The notes under the pieces: generated by a model | Told to the model about the DNA's origin: nothing | What the model saw: only the letters and a program-made list of their open reading frames with translations | The model's database searches: none | In this document: positions 20,648 to 30,345 of the stretch, in pieces | Position numbering within the stretch: the stretch's first letter is position 1 | Layout: each line of letters opens with the position of its first letter | Assembly (NCBI RefSeq): GCF_937871615.1 | Contig: NZ_CALMPA010000013.1 | Span: forward strand, 53,407 to 117,406 | DNA length: 64,000 nucleotides | Direction: 5' to 3' | Source of the DNA: an uncultured Sphingomonas sp. | GTDB lineage: Bacteria > Pseudomonadota > Alphaproteobacteria > Sphingomonadales > Sphingomonadaceae | Position numbers and translations under genes: made by a program

Positions 20648-20649
20648 GC

Positions 20650-21786
20650 TTACTCTCCTTCACTACCCAGATATCGCGCGCGGAACGCATCGGCGAACGC
20701 GCGCAGCGAGCCGCTGGCGATCGCGCCGCGCAGATCCGCCATCAACGCTTCGTAGAACCAGATGTTGTGCTCGGTCATCAGCATCGCGCCGAGAATCTCG
20801 CCCGCCCGGACGAGATGGTGAAGATAGGCGCGGCTCCATGTGCCGCATACCGGGCACGCGCACGCCGGATCGAGCGGCCCCATATCCTCTGCAAAGCGCG
20901 CGTTGCGGATGTTGATCGGGCCGGCGCGGGTGAAGGCCTGGCCGGTGCGCCCCGAGCGGGTGGGGAGCACGCAATCGAACATGTCCACCCCGCGTTCGAC
21001 CGCGCCGACGATATCGTCGGGCTTGCCCACCCCCATCAGGTAACGCGGCTTGTTCGCCGGCAACTGGCCGGGCGCGAAATCGAGGCAGCCGAACATCGCC
21101 TCCTGCCCCTCGCCCACCGCGAGGCCGCCGATCGCATAACCATCGAAGCCGATGTCGATCAGCGCGTCCGCCGATGCCTTGCGCAGGCCCTGATCGAGCG
21201 CGCCCTGCTGGATGCCGAAGATCGCGTTCGACGTGGCATGTTCCTCGCCAGCGTCGAACGCCGCGCGGCTGCGCTTCGCCCAGCGCATCGAGCGCTCCAT
21301 CGCCGCCGCCTGCACCTCGCGGGTCGAGGTGGTGGGGACGAGTTCGTCGAACGCCATGATAATGTTCGAGCCGAGCAGCCGCTGGATTTCGATCGAACGC
21401 TCGGGGCTGAGCATGTGGCGGGAGCCGTCGAGGTGGCTCTTGAACGACACCCCTTCCTCGCTGCGTTTGGTGAGATCGGCGAGGCTCATCACCTGATAGC
21501 CGCCCGAATCGGTGAGGATCGGGCGATTCCACCCCATGAAGCCGTGCAGCCCGCCGAGCCGCGCGATGCGCTCCGCGCCGGGGCGCAGCATCAGGTGATA
21601 GGTGTTGCCAAGGATGATGTCCGCGCCCGATGCGGCGACATCGGCGGGCTTCATCGCCTTGACGGTGGCGGCGGTGCCGACCGGCATGAACGCGGGCGTG
21701 CGGATCACGCCGCGCTGCATCGCGATCGTGCCAGTGCGCGCCGCGCCGTCGGTAGCGGCGATGGTGAAGGTGAAACGATCGGTCAT
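20650..21786 (-). CDS. tgt: tRNA-guanine(34) transglycosylase (queuine tRNA-ribosyltransferase)
   Basis: 378 residues, normal family length. Active-site region [11 protein letters not shown] and KSHLDGSRH, substrate pocket [11 protein letters not shown], and the zinc site CACPVCGTW...HHL near residue 310. It replaces guanine 34 with preQ1 in tRNAs with GUN anticodons. ATG 21786. It leads a compact minus-strand operon with a small membrane protein and a GNAT enzyme; queA is not in this window. Confidence 0.97.
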   Translation of the reverse strand: MTDRFTFTIAATDGAARTGTIAMQRGVIRTPAFMPVGTAATVKAMKPADVAASGADIILGNTYHLMLRPGAERIARLGGLHGFMGWNRPILTDSGGYQVMSLADLTKRSEEGVSFKSHLDGSRHMLSPERSIEIQRLLGSNIIMAFDELVPTTSTREVQAAAMERSMRWAKRSRAAFDAGEEHATSNAIFGIQQGALDQGLRKASADALIDIGFDGYAIGGLAVGEGQEAMFGCLDFAPGQLPANKPRYLMGVGKPDDIVGAVERGVDMFDCVLPTRSGRTGQAFTRAGPINIRNARFAEDMGPLDPACACPVCGTWSRAYLHHLVRAGEILGAMLMTEHNIWFYEALMADLRGAIASGSLRAFADAFRARYLGSEGE

Positions 21787-21811
21787 CGTATCGTGATAAT
21801 GCCCCGGTGGA

Positions 21812-22273
21812 TCATCTGGGTTTGCGCTTTTCGCGCGGCGCGCGGTCGCTGGGCACGGTGGCGCGGATCGTCAGGCATTCCGCGCGGGTGACGACGCCAT
21901 CGTGATCGCGATCGAGCCGGCGGAAGATCTGCGCCATTTTGGCCTGCAATTCGGCCAGCGTGATGCGATTGTCGCCATCGGTATCCGTTTCGAACGGGCC
22001 GGGCAGCGCGTTGCGATCGCCCAGCCAGCGTTCGGCCCAGTCGGCGAAGGCGATATAGCCGAGCGATCCCTGATGCCCGGTGTCGATCGCGGCGAAGCTG
22101 CGCGCGACGCAGGTGTGAAGCTCGGCGGCGGTGGTGCGGCCGTCACCATCCAGATCGCAGGCGGCGATCATCATCGCGACCGGCTCCACCATCATCGTGG
22201 CGGGGGGCTGGCCCGGCCCCGGCGGCGTGGCGGCGGCGGGAGCGGCGGCCTGAAGCAGCAGCGCCAATATCAT
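21812..22273 (-). CDS. EF-hand calcium-binding secreted protein
   Basis: 153 residues from ATG 22273. An N-terminal hydrophobic signal sequence ([15 protein letters not shown]) leads to three EF-hand-like loops: [26 protein letters not shown] and [12 protein letters not shown]. Probably periplasmic calcium binding. The tail is basic (APREKRKPR). It ends 26 bp before tgt on the same strand and may be co-transcribed with it. Confidence 0.85.
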   Translation of the reverse strand: MILALLLQAAAPAAATPPGPGQPPATMMVEPVAMMIAACDLDGDGRTTAAELHTCVARSFAAIDTGHQGSLGYIAFADWAERWLGDRNALPGPFETDTDGDNRITLAELQAKMAQIFRRLDRDHDGVVTRAECLTIRATVPSDRAPREKRKPR

Positions 22274-22575
22274 GCGACGGTTTCCTGCGGGATGCGTGCG
22301 ACCATCCCCCGCATCGACACGCATGGGCCTGAACCGTGGCTGAGCCGATGGATGATGCGCCTGTGCCGCATGTTCCTTGCCCTATGGCGCGCGCGGCGGG
22401 CTGGCAACCGCCGCAAGCTCGGTACGCGGAAATGACGGTGCGGGAAAAAGAAGCGGCGGGCACGGGAGGGATGCGCCCGCCGCTCACAAGGGAGGTCTGC
22501 TGAGTGGGTGAAACAGGCGGGGGCGCCGCAAGTTCCCGTTCGGATGGATTTTTTCGGCTCGCCCGTTTTCCGGCG
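22274..22575. other. 302-bp intergenic region between the EF-hand and LuxR genes
   Basis: No coding sequence could be supported here. It holds the upstream region of the EF-hand gene (minus strand) and the terminator of the LuxR gene (see 22445-22484). Confidence 0.6.
22445..22484 (-). terminator. Rho-independent terminator after the LuxR gene
   Basis: A perfect 10-bp stem, AGCGGCGGGC (22452-22461) with GCCCGCCGCT (22475-22484), and a 13-base loop. On the minus strand it is followed by TCTTTTTCCC, the expected T-run. It lies about 90 bp after the LuxR-type gene stop. Confidence 0.8.
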
Positions 22576-23544
22576 TCAGGCGAGCGCGGCGACGCCAGTG
22601 CAGAGCAGGCGGATCAGGTCGCCCTGGCCGCGCGCGCCGGTCTTGGCGTAGATGCGCTTGGAATAGTTGCGCGCGGTTTCGATCGTCAGCCCGATATGCG
22701 CGCCTGCCGCCGCGATGCTGGCGCCATCGGCCAGCGCGGCGGCGAGGCGCGCTTCGCTATGGGTCAGCCCGTGGAGCGCCTCCAGCGCGGCGATACGCGC
22801 CGGGCCGGCGCGCGGCGACACGCGGATCAATGCCGTCATCGCGGGCGGCGCCGGGATCAGCAGCGCGTCGAGCGCGGCGGCTGGCGATAGCGTGAGCGCG
22901 CGCGGCGGCGTGTCCTGGTTCATGGCGAATGTGGCGGCGACGAGCGGGAGCAGGCGCTCGGCCTCCGCATCGCCGGTGCGCAGCCGCTGGCCGATGGTGG
23001 GGGTGATGCCGGTGCGTGCGTGAAGCGCGCGTGCGGCGACATCATCCAGATCGACCAGCCGCGCGTCGCGGTCGAACGTGATCCAGCCGGTGCCGCTGCG
23101 TGCCAGCGCGTCCGCCATGGTCGCGAGCCGCGCGCGTTGCCATTCCGCTTCCCCCAGCCCGGCGAGCGCGACGGCGAGATGCGGCGCGAGCGCGGATAGC
23201 AGGGCGCTGTCGGCGGCGGCGAAGGCCCGTTCGGCGCTGGTGATGGCGAGGATCGCGCTCGTTCCGCCCGGTTCGGTGACGCGGATGATGCGCAGATCGC
23301 TGCCGGGCGTGGCTTCATCGAGTTCGGCGGCGGCATAGACGCGATTGGGGCGCAGCCGATCGGGCGGGATCGCGGGCAATGGCGCGGGCAGCGTGGCGGG
23401 CATGGGCGCGGTGATGAGGTGGGCGGCATCGGCGCGGGTGCGCTGGCGCAGGCGCGTGAGGAAGGTCTGCCAGCGCGGCTCCTCCCGCGCGCCCGCGTGG
23501 AGCGGCAGCAGCAGATCCGTTTCGTCCACCCGGCTGAATGCCAT
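22576..23544 (-). CDS. LuxR-type transcriptional regulator
   Basis: 322 residues from ATG 23544 behind GGGAGG. The C-terminal ~65 residues form a LuxR/GerE helix-turn-helix ([20 protein letters not shown]...[30 protein letters not shown]). The N-terminal part looks like a PAS/GAF-like sensor ([23 protein letters not shown]), with no receiver aspartate pattern, so it probably responds to a small ligand. The start codon lies next to a perfect 18-bp palindrome and it is divergent from cysD by 54 bp. Control of sulfate activation and autoregulation are therefore plausible inferences. The reading frame continues upstream across cysD antisense; that extension is rejected. Confidence 0.85.
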   Translation of the reverse strand: MAFSRVDETDLLLPLHAGAREEPRWQTFLTRLRQRTRADAAHLITAPMPATLPAPLPAIPPDRLRPNRVYAAAELDEATPGSDLRIIRVTEPGGTSAILAITSAERAFAAADSALLSALAPHLAVALAGLGEAEWQRARLATMADALARSGTGWITFDRDARLVDLDDVAARALHARTGITPTIGQRLRTGDAEAERLLPLVAATFAMNQDTPPRALTLSPAAALDALLIPAPPAMTALIRVSPRAGPARIAALEALHGLTHSEARLAAALADGASIAAAGAHIGLTIETARNYSKRIYAKTGARGQGDLIRLLCTGVAALA

Positions 23545-23546
23545 CA

Positions 23547-23564
23547 ACCTCCCATATGGGAGGT
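23547..23564. promoter_or_regulatory. perfect 18-bp palindrome, likely operator
   Basis: ACCTCCCATATGGGAGGT is fully self-complementary. It lies 2 bases upstream of the LuxR ATG and 34 bases upstream of cysD, in a 54-bp divergent gap. One arm also provides the GGGAGG ribosome site of the LuxR gene, so binding there could block both transcription and translation start. Confidence 0.6.
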
Positions 23565-23598
23565 GGCGCGCAAATGCCAGCCGCCCAATTCGCAAGGC

Positions 23599-24513
23599 AT
23601 GACGATCGCCGCCAGAACGCTCACCCATCTCGAACGGCTCGAAGCCGAATCGATCCACATCATCCGCGAGGTGGTGGCGGAATGCGAAAAGCCGGTGATG
23701 CTCTATTCGGTCGGCAAGGATTCGGCGGTGATGCTGCATCTGGCGCGCAAGGCCTTCTATCCCGCGCCGCCGCCGTTCCCGCTGCTTCACGTTGATACGA
23801 CATGGAAATTCAGGGCGATGTACGAATTGCGCGATCGGATGGCGCGCGAATCGGGCATGGAATTGCTCGTCTACCGCAACCCCGAAGCCGAGGAGCGCGG
23901 GATCAATCCGTTCGATCACGGCCCGCTGCACACCGACATGTGGAAGACGGAAGGGCTGAAGCAGGCGCTGGACAAATATGGCTTCGATGCGGCGTTCGGC
24001 GGCGCGCGGCGCGACGAGGAGAAAAGCCGCGCCAAGGAGCGCGTGATAAGCTTCCGCTCGGCCAACCACCGCTGGGATCCGAAAAACCAGCGCCCGGAAT
24101 TGTGGAACCTCTACAATACGAAAAAGGCGAAGGGCGAGAGCATCCGCGTCTTCCCGATCTCGAACTGGACCGAGCTGGATATCTGGCAATATATCCAGCT
24201 CAATCGCATCCCGATCGTGCCGCTCTATTTCGCCGCGCCGCGCCCGACGGTGGAGCGCGACGGGCTGCTGCTGATGGTCGACGACGATCGCTTCCCGCTC
24301 GCCGAGGGTGAGGTGCCGGTGGAACGCTCGATCCGCTTCCGCACGCTCGGCTGCTATCCGCTGACCGGCGCGGTGGAGAGCAAAGCGGCGACTCTGGAGG
24401 AAGTGATCCAGGAGATGCTGCTCACCACCACCAGCGAGCGGCAGGGCCGCGCGATTGATCGCGATGCGGGATCGGCCAGCATGGAAAAGAAGAAGCAGGA
24501 GGGGTATTTCTGA
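23599..24513 (+). CDS. cysD: sulfate adenylyltransferase subunit 2
   Basis: 304 residues, normal length. The PP-loop ATP pyrophosphatase motif SVGKDS is at residues 37-42 ([12 protein letters not shown]), followed by [25 protein letters not shown], and the C-terminal [11 protein letters not shown]. With CysN it makes adenosine 5'-phosphosulfate from ATP and sulfate. The ATG at 23599 (AAGG upstream) gives the family's usual N-terminus. The stop overlaps the cysNC start by one base (TGATG). Confidence 0.97.
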   Translation: MTIAARTLTHLERLEAESIHIIREVVAECEKPVMLYSVGKDSAVMLHLARKAFYPAPPPFPLLHVDTTWKFRAMYELRDRMARESGMELLVYRNPEAEERGINPFDHGPLHTDMWKTEGLKQALDKYGFDAAFGGARRDEEKSRAKERVISFRSANHRWDPKNQRPELWNLYNTKKAKGESIRVFPISNWTELDIWQYIQLNRIPIVPLYFAAPRPTVERDGLLLMVDDDRFPLAEGEVPVERSIRFRTLGCYPLTGAVESKAATLEEVIQEMLLTTTSERQGRAIDRDAGSASMEKKKQEGYF

Positions 24514-26432
24514 TGGCAACGACCGTTCCCGCTTCGGACAGCGCCTATCAGGTGGATGCGCTGATCGCCGAGGATATCCATGCCTATCTCGATCGCCATC
24601 AGCACAAATCGCTGCTGCGCTTCATCACCTGCGGCTCGGTGGACGACGGCAAATCCACGCTGATCGGGCGGCTGCTCTATGATTCGAAGATGATCTTCGA
24701 GGATCAGCTCGCCGCGCTCGAAGCGGATTCGAAAAAGGTCGGCACGCAGGGGCAGGAGATCGACTTCGCGCTGCTGGTCGACGGCCTTGCCGCAGAGCGC
24801 GAACAGGGCATCACGATCGACGTCGCCTATCGCTTCTTCGCGACCGAAAAGCGCAAGTTCATCGTCGCCGATACGCCCGGCCACGAACAATATACCCGCA
24901 ACATGGTGACGGGCGCGTCCACCGCCGATCTCGCGGTGATCCTGATCGACGCGCGCAAGGGCGTGCTCACCCAGACGCGGCGGCACAGCTATCTCGCGCA
25001 TCTGATCGGCATCAGGAACGTGGTGCTGGCGGTGAACAAGATGGATTTGGTCGATTACGATCAGGCGGTGTTCGACGCGATCGTCGCGGATTACGATGCG
25101 TTCGCGCGCTCGATCGGCATCGCCGATTTCGTCGCGATCCCGATTTCGGGGTTCAAAGGCGACAATATCACCGCGCTCTCGCTCAATACGCCCTGGTATC
25201 GCGGGCCGGCGCTGATCGAGCATCTGGAGAATGTGCCGCTCGATGCGGAACGCGATCAGGCCTTGCCGTTCCGGCTGCCGGTGCAATGGGTCAACCGGCC
25301 GGACCTCGATTTCCGCGGCTTTGCCGGGCTGATCGCGACCGGGCGGGTGAAGCCGGGCGATGCGATCCGCGTGCTGCCGTCTGGCAAGACCTCGCGGGTC
25401 ACGCGGATCGTGACGCTCGATGGCGATCTTGAGGAAGCGGTGGCGGGGCAATCGGTGACGCTGACGCTTGCCGACGAGGTGGATTGCTCGCGCGGCGACG
25501 TGATCGCCACCGCCGACGCGCCGCCGCAGGCAGCCGATCAGTTCGAGGCGGTGATCGTGTGGATGGCGGAGGAGGAGATGCTCCCCGGTCGCTCATACTG
25601 GCTGAAGCTCGCCACCCAGACGGTGAGCGCGACGGTGCAGGCGCCGAAATATCAGATCAACGTCAACACGCTGGAGCATCTTGCCGCCAAGACGCTCGAT
25701 CTGAATGCGATCGGCGTCGCCAATCTCTCCACCGATCGCCCGATCGTGTTCGAGCCTTATGCCGACAATCGCCAATTGGGCGGGTTCGTGCTGATCGACA
25801 AATTGACCAACGCGACGGTGGCGGCGGGGATGCTGCATTTCAGCCTGCGCCGCGCACAGAACGTCCATTGGCAGGCGCTTGACGTGAGCCGCGAGGCGCG
25901 CGCCGCGCTCAAGAACCAGAAGCCGATGGTATTGTGGTTCACCGGCCTGTCCGGCGCGGGGAAATCGACCATCGCCAATATCGTCGAGAAGAAGCTGGCA
26001 CGGATGAACCGCCACACCTTCCTGCTCGATGGCGATAACGTGCGCCACGGCCTCAACAAGGATCTCGGATTCACCGATGCCGATCGCGTCGAGAATATCC
26101 GCCGCGTCGGCGAGGTCGCGCGGTTGATGACCGATGCCGGGGTGATCGTCATCACCGCGTTCATCTCGCCCTTCCGCGCCGAGCGCGAGATGGTGCGGCG
26201 GATGATGCAGCCGGGCGAGTTCATCGAGGTGCACATCGACACGCCGCTCGCCGATGCCGAGGCCCGCGACGTGAAGGGGCTGTATGCCAAGGCGCGCAGC
26301 GGGGCGCTCAAGAACTTCACCGGGATCGATTCGCCCTATGAAGCGCCGGACGATCCAGAAATCCATATTGATACCATGAGCATGACCGCGGAGGAGGCGG
26401 CGGAACTGATCGTGCGGCGCCTGATCCCCTGA
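24513..26432 (+). CDS. cysNC: bifunctional sulfate adenylyltransferase subunit 1 / APS kinase
   Basis: 639 residues. The N-terminal CysN GTPase has P-loop GSVDDGKST at 41-49, DTPGHEQY near 120 and NKMD near 174, then beta-barrel domains to about 460. The C-terminal CysC APS kinase has P-loop GLSGAGKST at about 477-485, [10 protein letters not shown] and AFISPFR. It drives APS synthesis with GTP hydrolysis and then phosphorylates APS to PAPS. The CysN-CysC fusion is usual in alphaproteobacteria. Translationally coupled to cysD. PAPS could serve assimilation or sulfation; no sulfotransferase is seen nearby. Confidence 0.97.
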   Translation: MATTVPASDSAYQVDALIAEDIHAYLDRHQHKSLLRFITCGSVDDGKSTLIGRLLYDSKMIFEDQLAALEADSKKVGTQGQEIDFALLVDGLAAEREQGITIDVAYRFFATEKRKFIVADTPGHEQYTRNMVTGASTADLAVILIDARKGVLTQTRRHSYLAHLIGIRNVVLAVNKMDLVDYDQAVFDAIVADYDAFARSIGIADFVAIPISGFKGDNITALSLNTPWYRGPALIEHLENVPLDAERDQALPFRLPVQWVNRPDLDFRGFAGLIATGRVKPGDAIRVLPSGKTSRVTRIVTLDGDLEEAVAGQSVTLTLADEVDCSRGDVIATADAPPQAADQFEAVIVWMAEEEMLPGRSYWLKLATQTVSATVQAPKYQINVNTLEHLAAKTLDLNAIGVANLSTDRPIVFEPYADNRQLGGFVLIDKLTNATVAAGMLHFSLRRAQNVHWQALDVSREARAALKNQKPMVLWFTGLSGAGKSTIANIVEKKLARMNRHTFLLDGDNVRHGLNKDLGFTDADRVENIRRVGEVARLMTDAGVIVITAFISPFRAEREMVRRMMQPGEFIEVHIDTPLADAEARDVKGLYAKARSGALKNFTGIDSPYEAPDDPEIHIDTMSMTAEEAAELIVRRLIP

Positions 26433-26480
26433 CGCGCGACTTTACCATCCGTTAACCGCGCATGGGGCAGGGTGAGTGCC

Positions 26481-26744
26481 ATGGCACAGCCGGCTCCACG
26501 CCATCGCGACGATCTCGTGATGCACTCGCTACCACTGCCCGAACCACGCTGGATCGCGGGTGGGGCGGCGGGCGATTCGCCGGTGCGCGCGTTGCAGGAT
26601 CGCCTGCTTGGCGCATTCGGGGCGCCGTCGCCTGCGCATCCCAGCCCGGAAATGCTGCCGCTCAGCGCGCGCGTTGGCGTGATGCTGGGCGCCTCGCTGC
26701 TACTCTGGGCGGCGATCGGCGGGGCGATTTACGCCCTCTCATAA
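26481..26744 (+). CDS. small single-pass membrane protein
   Basis: 87 residues from ATG 26481; a GTG at 26472 could add three residues. The N-terminus is hydrophilic (HRDDLVMHSLPLPEPRW) and a C-terminal membrane segment ends the protein (VGVMLGASLLLWAAIGGAIYAL). It follows cysNC by 48 bp on the same strand. No family is recognised. Confidence 0.6.
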   Translation: MAQPAPRHRDDLVMHSLPLPEPRWIAGGAAGDSPVRALQDRLLGAFGAPSPAHPSPEMLPLSARVGVMLGASLLLWAAIGGAIYALS

Positions 26745-26769
26745 CCAAATAGGTTTCCTACAGCGGTCG

Positions 26770-26817
26770 TTCTGGCCTAATTGATCCGCCTTTCCGCCGG
26801 CATGGTGCCGGCCAGAA
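26770..26817. repeat. nested inverted repeats upstream of the 727-residue protein gene
   Basis: An outer pair TTCTGGCC (26770-26777) / GGCCAGAA (26810-26817) encloses an inner hairpin GCCGGCA (26796-26802) / TGCCGGC (26806-26812) with a TGG loop; the two structures overlap and are mutually exclusive. Could be a terminator for the gene before or a regulatory leader; no T-run is seen. Confidence 0.5.
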
Positions 26818-26905
26818 GCGAAGGGCTGGCCATGATTCCTCGATATCAAACCGGCGCGCGGTGCGGCGCGACTCCGTGTTCGATCCCCTGTGCGGGAGGG
26901 CGCCG

Positions 26906-29089
26906 ATGATCGCGCTCGATCTCGCCATCACCACGATCCGCGCTCGCGGTGATGCACCTGCCGCGTCGGCCCCGCTCATCGCCTCGATCAACGTGGAGGG
27001 CTGGTCTGCGGAATATGCGGTGCCGGGCGACCTGCCCGCGATAACCTTGACGCTGCCGAGCGAGATGGCGCCCGATACTGCGCCGAAGACGGTGGCGGTG
27101 TCGCGCGCCGGGTTCGACGCGAGCGGGGCTGCGGTGAGCCACAGCGACACCCGCATCATCACCAAGCGCAAGCGGCAAGCCTACCCCAACCACGCGCTGG
27201 CCACCGCACAGACCGTCGCGCTCGACGATTACGTCTATGCGACCGACACGATTGCGGGCGTCGTCAACAATTCGAGCGAGACGAGCCCGAAGCCGGTCGC
27301 GGCATTCGTCACGCCGAGCCGCTTGCTGATCGGTAACACGATCGGCGCAGGGACCGGCGCGCCGGTCGAGGTGATCGCGTTTCATCGTGACTTCCGCCTG
27401 AACCGGCAGGTCGCGTGCGTCGTTTACACGATCACCGACGGCGTCAAGACGATCACGGTGGCGGTGGGCGCGACGGTCATCTCCACATCGGTCGAGGATG
27501 CCAACCCGGTCGAAGTATATGCCCTGCCGGCCACTGACATTTCGGCGCTGGCGACCGGCACGATAAGGGTGGACGCAAAGGTCTGTCCGTGGATCGGCGA
27601 TGCGTCTTCCATCCTCGACAGCGCGACCAACGCGACCCCGCGTGAATTTTCCACGCGCTATTATCACAAGGATGCGGCGCTGGCCGCCGCGCCGCCGCTG
27701 GCCTATGTCAAGGCGGGCGGATCGGATGCGACGGGGGTGTGGTCCACCAATGCCGCGACCGCGCTGGCGACGCCGTTCGCGACGGTGCTCGGCGCGTTCG
27801 CCGCGATCAAGCACGCGACGCGCGGCACGCCCGACAAGACCGGCACGGGCGCACGGGTGCGGATCGTCGACAACACCGTAAACAACGGTGCGGGCACCAC
27901 CGTCACCTTCCCGCAAGGGGCCGCCGGGCCGGTGATCGAACGCGCGCCGGGCACCGCGCGCGGCGAGGCGGTGTTCAATTTCGGATCGAGCTATTTCCGG
28001 CCGCAGATGACCTGCTCGATCGCCGGGCTGGAGCCGCACATCACCTTCTGCGACCTGTCGATCGCGCGCACCGTCAACACGCAGAAAATCTTCGCGGAGA
28101 CCGGCGTGCCGATCGGCGCGCAATTCTGGAACGTCGCGATCAACGATACGGCGGGGGCATCGCCGTGGCAGAATGCGCATGGCTATTTCTTCGGTGCGGC
28201 GTTCGCGACGACGAACCTGTGGCTGAGCCTCAATACCGGGCTGCAAATCCGCATGACGCGCGGTGTTGTCGGCGATCTCAACAATGGCGCTTATGAGCAA
28301 TGGGTGCTCGTCGGCTGCACGCTCCAGCAGCCCGGCAGCCAGGGCTATACCGACGCGACCAGGGGCGCGATCAGCTATGCCAACCGGCTGCTGAAGATGA
28401 AGGCGATCGCGCCCGGCTTCGCGATCGACGCGGCCAATCCCGGCGACAGGATCACCGGCATCGCCATCGTGCAGAATCTGTTCGAGGTGGCAGGCGGCCA
28501 TGCCAATGGCAGCCCGGCGCTGCGCCTGTCATCGGACAATGCGAATGGCGATACCGTGCATACGGTGATCGCGCATAACACGCTGACCGGCTTTTACGGC
28601 ACGGGGCGGAACAACAATTTCTACGATGAAAGCACCGGCACGAACCGCCGCCAGCACCGCCTGATCCGCGCGGTCGGCAACATCCACTGCGCGATCAACA
28701 CCAAGGGCGATATCTTCTACGGCGGCTCCAATCCAGCCGAAGCGCCGAACCGCATCGGGCAACTCGCCTATGTCCATGGGGTGGGCTGTCAGGGCGAGTT
28801 CTCGCAATTCTGCGCAGCGGACGGCGCGGCGACCGGCAGCGGCTTCTCGCAGCTTTACCCCGGCATCGGCGCGTCGATCGGCACCAGCGCGACCGTGCGC
28901 AGCGATCCGCTGTTCATGGATTATCAGGCGATGACCGGCCCGACCGCTTACGGCGTGGGCGGCGGGGATTATCGCCTCAAGCCGGGGAGCCCGGCGCGCG
29001 GGCGGGTGATGGCGCGTGGGCTGGCATTCGATCTGGCCGGCGCCGCGCGACCGACCAGCGGCGCGGACGCGGCGGGGGCGTACAGCTAA
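26906..29089 (+). CDS. large Ala/Gly/Thr-rich protein of unknown function, beta-helix-like
   Basis: 727 residues from ATG 26906 behind a strong GGGAGGG. No signal peptide and no transmembrane segment are visible. The N-terminal ~250 residues look like beta-sandwich repeats (EGWSAEYAVPGDLPAITLTLPS, TKRKRQAYPNHALATAQTVALDDYVYATD). From about residue 270 (AYVKAGGSDATGVWSTNAATALATPFATV) the style is that of right-handed parallel beta-helix proteins, with Asn/Asp turns (IVDNTVNNGAGTTV, IAHNTLTGFYG, VGNIHCAINTKGDIFYGG) and a closing RSDPLFMD...GDYRLKPGSPARG, a motif seen at the ends of beta-helix polysaccharide-binding or lyase proteins. A role in exopolysaccharide handling or as a phage-like fibre is possible; neither is shown. 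Confidence 0.8.
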   Translation: MIALDLAITTIRARGDAPAASAPLIASINVEGWSAEYAVPGDLPAITLTLPSEMAPDTAPKTVAVSRAGFDASGAAVSHSDTRIITKRKRQAYPNHALATAQTVALDDYVYATDTIAGVVNNSSETSPKPVAAFVTPSRLLIGNTIGAGTGAPVEVIAFHRDFRLNRQVACVVYTITDGVKTITVAVGATVISTSVEDANPVEVYALPATDISALATGTIRVDAKVCPWIGDASSILDSATNATPREFSTRYYHKDAALAAAPPLAYVKAGGSDATGVWSTNAATALATPFATVLGAFAAIKHATRGTPDKTGTGARVRIVDNTVNNGAGTTVTFPQGAAGPVIERAPGTARGEAVFNFGSSYFRPQMTCSIAGLEPHITFCDLSIARTVNTQKIFAETGVPIGAQFWNVAINDTAGASPWQNAHGYFFGAAFATTNLWLSLNTGLQIRMTRGVVGDLNNGAYEQWVLVGCTLQQPGSQGYTDATRGAISYANRLLKMKAIAPGFAIDAANPGDRITGIAIVQNLFEVAGGHANGSPALRLSSDNANGDTVHTVIAHNTLTGFYGTGRNNNFYDESTGTNRRQHRLIRAVGNIHCAINTKGDIFYGGSNPAEAPNRIGQLAYVHGVGCQGEFSQFCAADGAATGSGFSQLYPGIGASIGTSATVRSDPLFMDYQAMTGPTAYGVGGGDYRLKPGSPARGRVMARGLAFDLAGAARPTSGADAAGAYS

Positions 29090-29132
29090 AAGGGGCAGGG
29101 CGCATCCGGCTATGCTGCCGGGCCGCCGTCGG

Positions 29133-30230
29133 TCAGTTGGCGGGGCGTGCCACCGTGGCGTGCCACACCGCTTCCGCTTGCTGGATGTCGGCGGGTTTCG
29201 CCGGGCGGCGCCCCGCCTTGTTGGATTGCGCCTGAACGTGCTTGTTCAAGAGGAAGCTGCCGGCGGTATTGTTGCGCACGATCCCGCCGCCTGCTTCCAC
29301 CATGATCCAATTGTCGGTCACCTTGTCGGGGCCGTGGCGGATGAACAGGCGATTGTTCTCGATCGTCAGTCGCTCGACCGGGTCAACCGCGGAGATGCCG
29401 TGCCAGCCCGTTCCGACCAGCAGGTTGTTGCGGATCATGATGTTGCTGTAACCGCGCCCGGCGGCGTGCAGATTCGCCTCGTCACGGATGAAAATGCCCT
29501 GCGTGCGCTGGCCCACACCCGGATCGACCAGATTGTTTTCGATCACGACATCGCGTGCGCCATGATCGTCGGGCTGCTTCAGGCCCGCGGTGAACAACTG
29601 AATGGCATCCGCATGGTCGCCCGGCGCCGGTCGATACGGGCCGAACGAATTGCGGGCAACCAGGGCGTTGCTCGTCCCGACCAGTTGGACGCCCTCGCGG
29701 ATATTGGAGAAATCGTTGTCGGTAACCTGCACATTGGTGGTGCGGAGAAACGCCATGAAGTTCGCCATGTCGCGAAATGACGAATGCGAAACGACCACGT
29801 TGTTGCCGCCGCGTATGCTAAGCGATGAAAATGCAAGCTGATTGTCCGGCGTCGTCGTGCCGCTCCACTTGGTGTGGTTGAAGTGGAGGCCGTCGGGGTC
29901 GTAGGCGATGATGAACGGGCCGCGAGGATCGTCTCCGGGGAATGGCTCGAAGCGGGTGCCGGAAAAGGTGACGTTGCGCCATTGATCGAGCGTGATCGCG
30001 CCGAACACCCCGCCTTTTATCGTCACATTGGCGAGCCCCTTGAAACGCTCGAAGGTGACGCGGCGCGTGCCGAGATCGATCGTGCTGCCGGCGCGCGCCG
30101 CCTTCAGGATGGCGGTCCATTGCGCCGCGCTGATATCGCCCTGCGGGATGACCGCCGATATGCTCTGCTGATCGCTGATCGGTGCGGGGGCCGCGCACAG
30201 AAGCAAGACAGGCGCCAACAGGTTTCGCAT
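29133..30230 (-). CDS. secreted right-handed beta-helix protein (polysaccharide lyase/epimerase-like)
   Basis: 365 residues with a signal peptide (MRNLLAPVLLLCAAPAP). The rest reads as a parallel beta-helix: regular rungs such as NVTIKGGVFGAITLDQWRNVTFSG, GGNNVVVSHSSFRDMANF, NVQVTDNDFSNIREGVQL, DVVIENNLVDPG, NIMIRNNLLVGTG and LTIENNRLF. This fold is used by pectate/alginate lyases and C5-epimerases. The start is ATG 30230; a longer reading upstream lacks similarity. Its position next to a Wzy polymerase suggests it trims or modifies the exopolysaccharide in the periplasm. Catalytic residues cannot be assigned by eye. Confidence 0.8.
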   Translation of the reverse strand: MRNLLAPVLLLCAAPAPISDQQSISAVIPQGDISAAQWTAILKAARAGSTIDLGTRRVTFERFKGLANVTIKGGVFGAITLDQWRNVTFSGTRFEPFPGDDPRGPFIIAYDPDGLHFNHTKWSGTTTPDNQLAFSSLSIRGGNNVVVSHSSFRDMANFMAFLRTTNVQVTDNDFSNIREGVQLVGTSNALVARNSFGPYRPAPGDHADAIQLFTAGLKQPDDHGARDVVIENNLVDPGVGQRTQGIFIRDEANLHAAGRGYSNIMIRNNLLVGTGWHGISAVDPVERLTIENNRLFIRHGPDKVTDNWIMVEAGGGIVRNNTAGSFLLNKHVQAQSNKAGRRPAKPADIQQAEAVWHATVARPAN

Positions 30231-30345
30231 CAATGCACCTCGCAGGCGCGGGTTACGTGAATCCCCGAAGCCGCGCAAGTGCTTGGGCGCGCCCGCTCCG
30301 GAGGGTGATCCGCCCGCGAGGCGGCCTCCGCGCGAGCGCGCCGGA

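Noticed and set aside
22274-22575. Possible small gene in the 302-bp gap
   Set aside because: Only short frames without ribosome sites; the region is explained by a terminator and an upstream control region.
26906-29089. Prophage remnant around the large unknown protein
   Set aside because: No integrase, terminase, capsid or other tail genes are nearby, so a phage origin is not supported beyond the fibre-like style.
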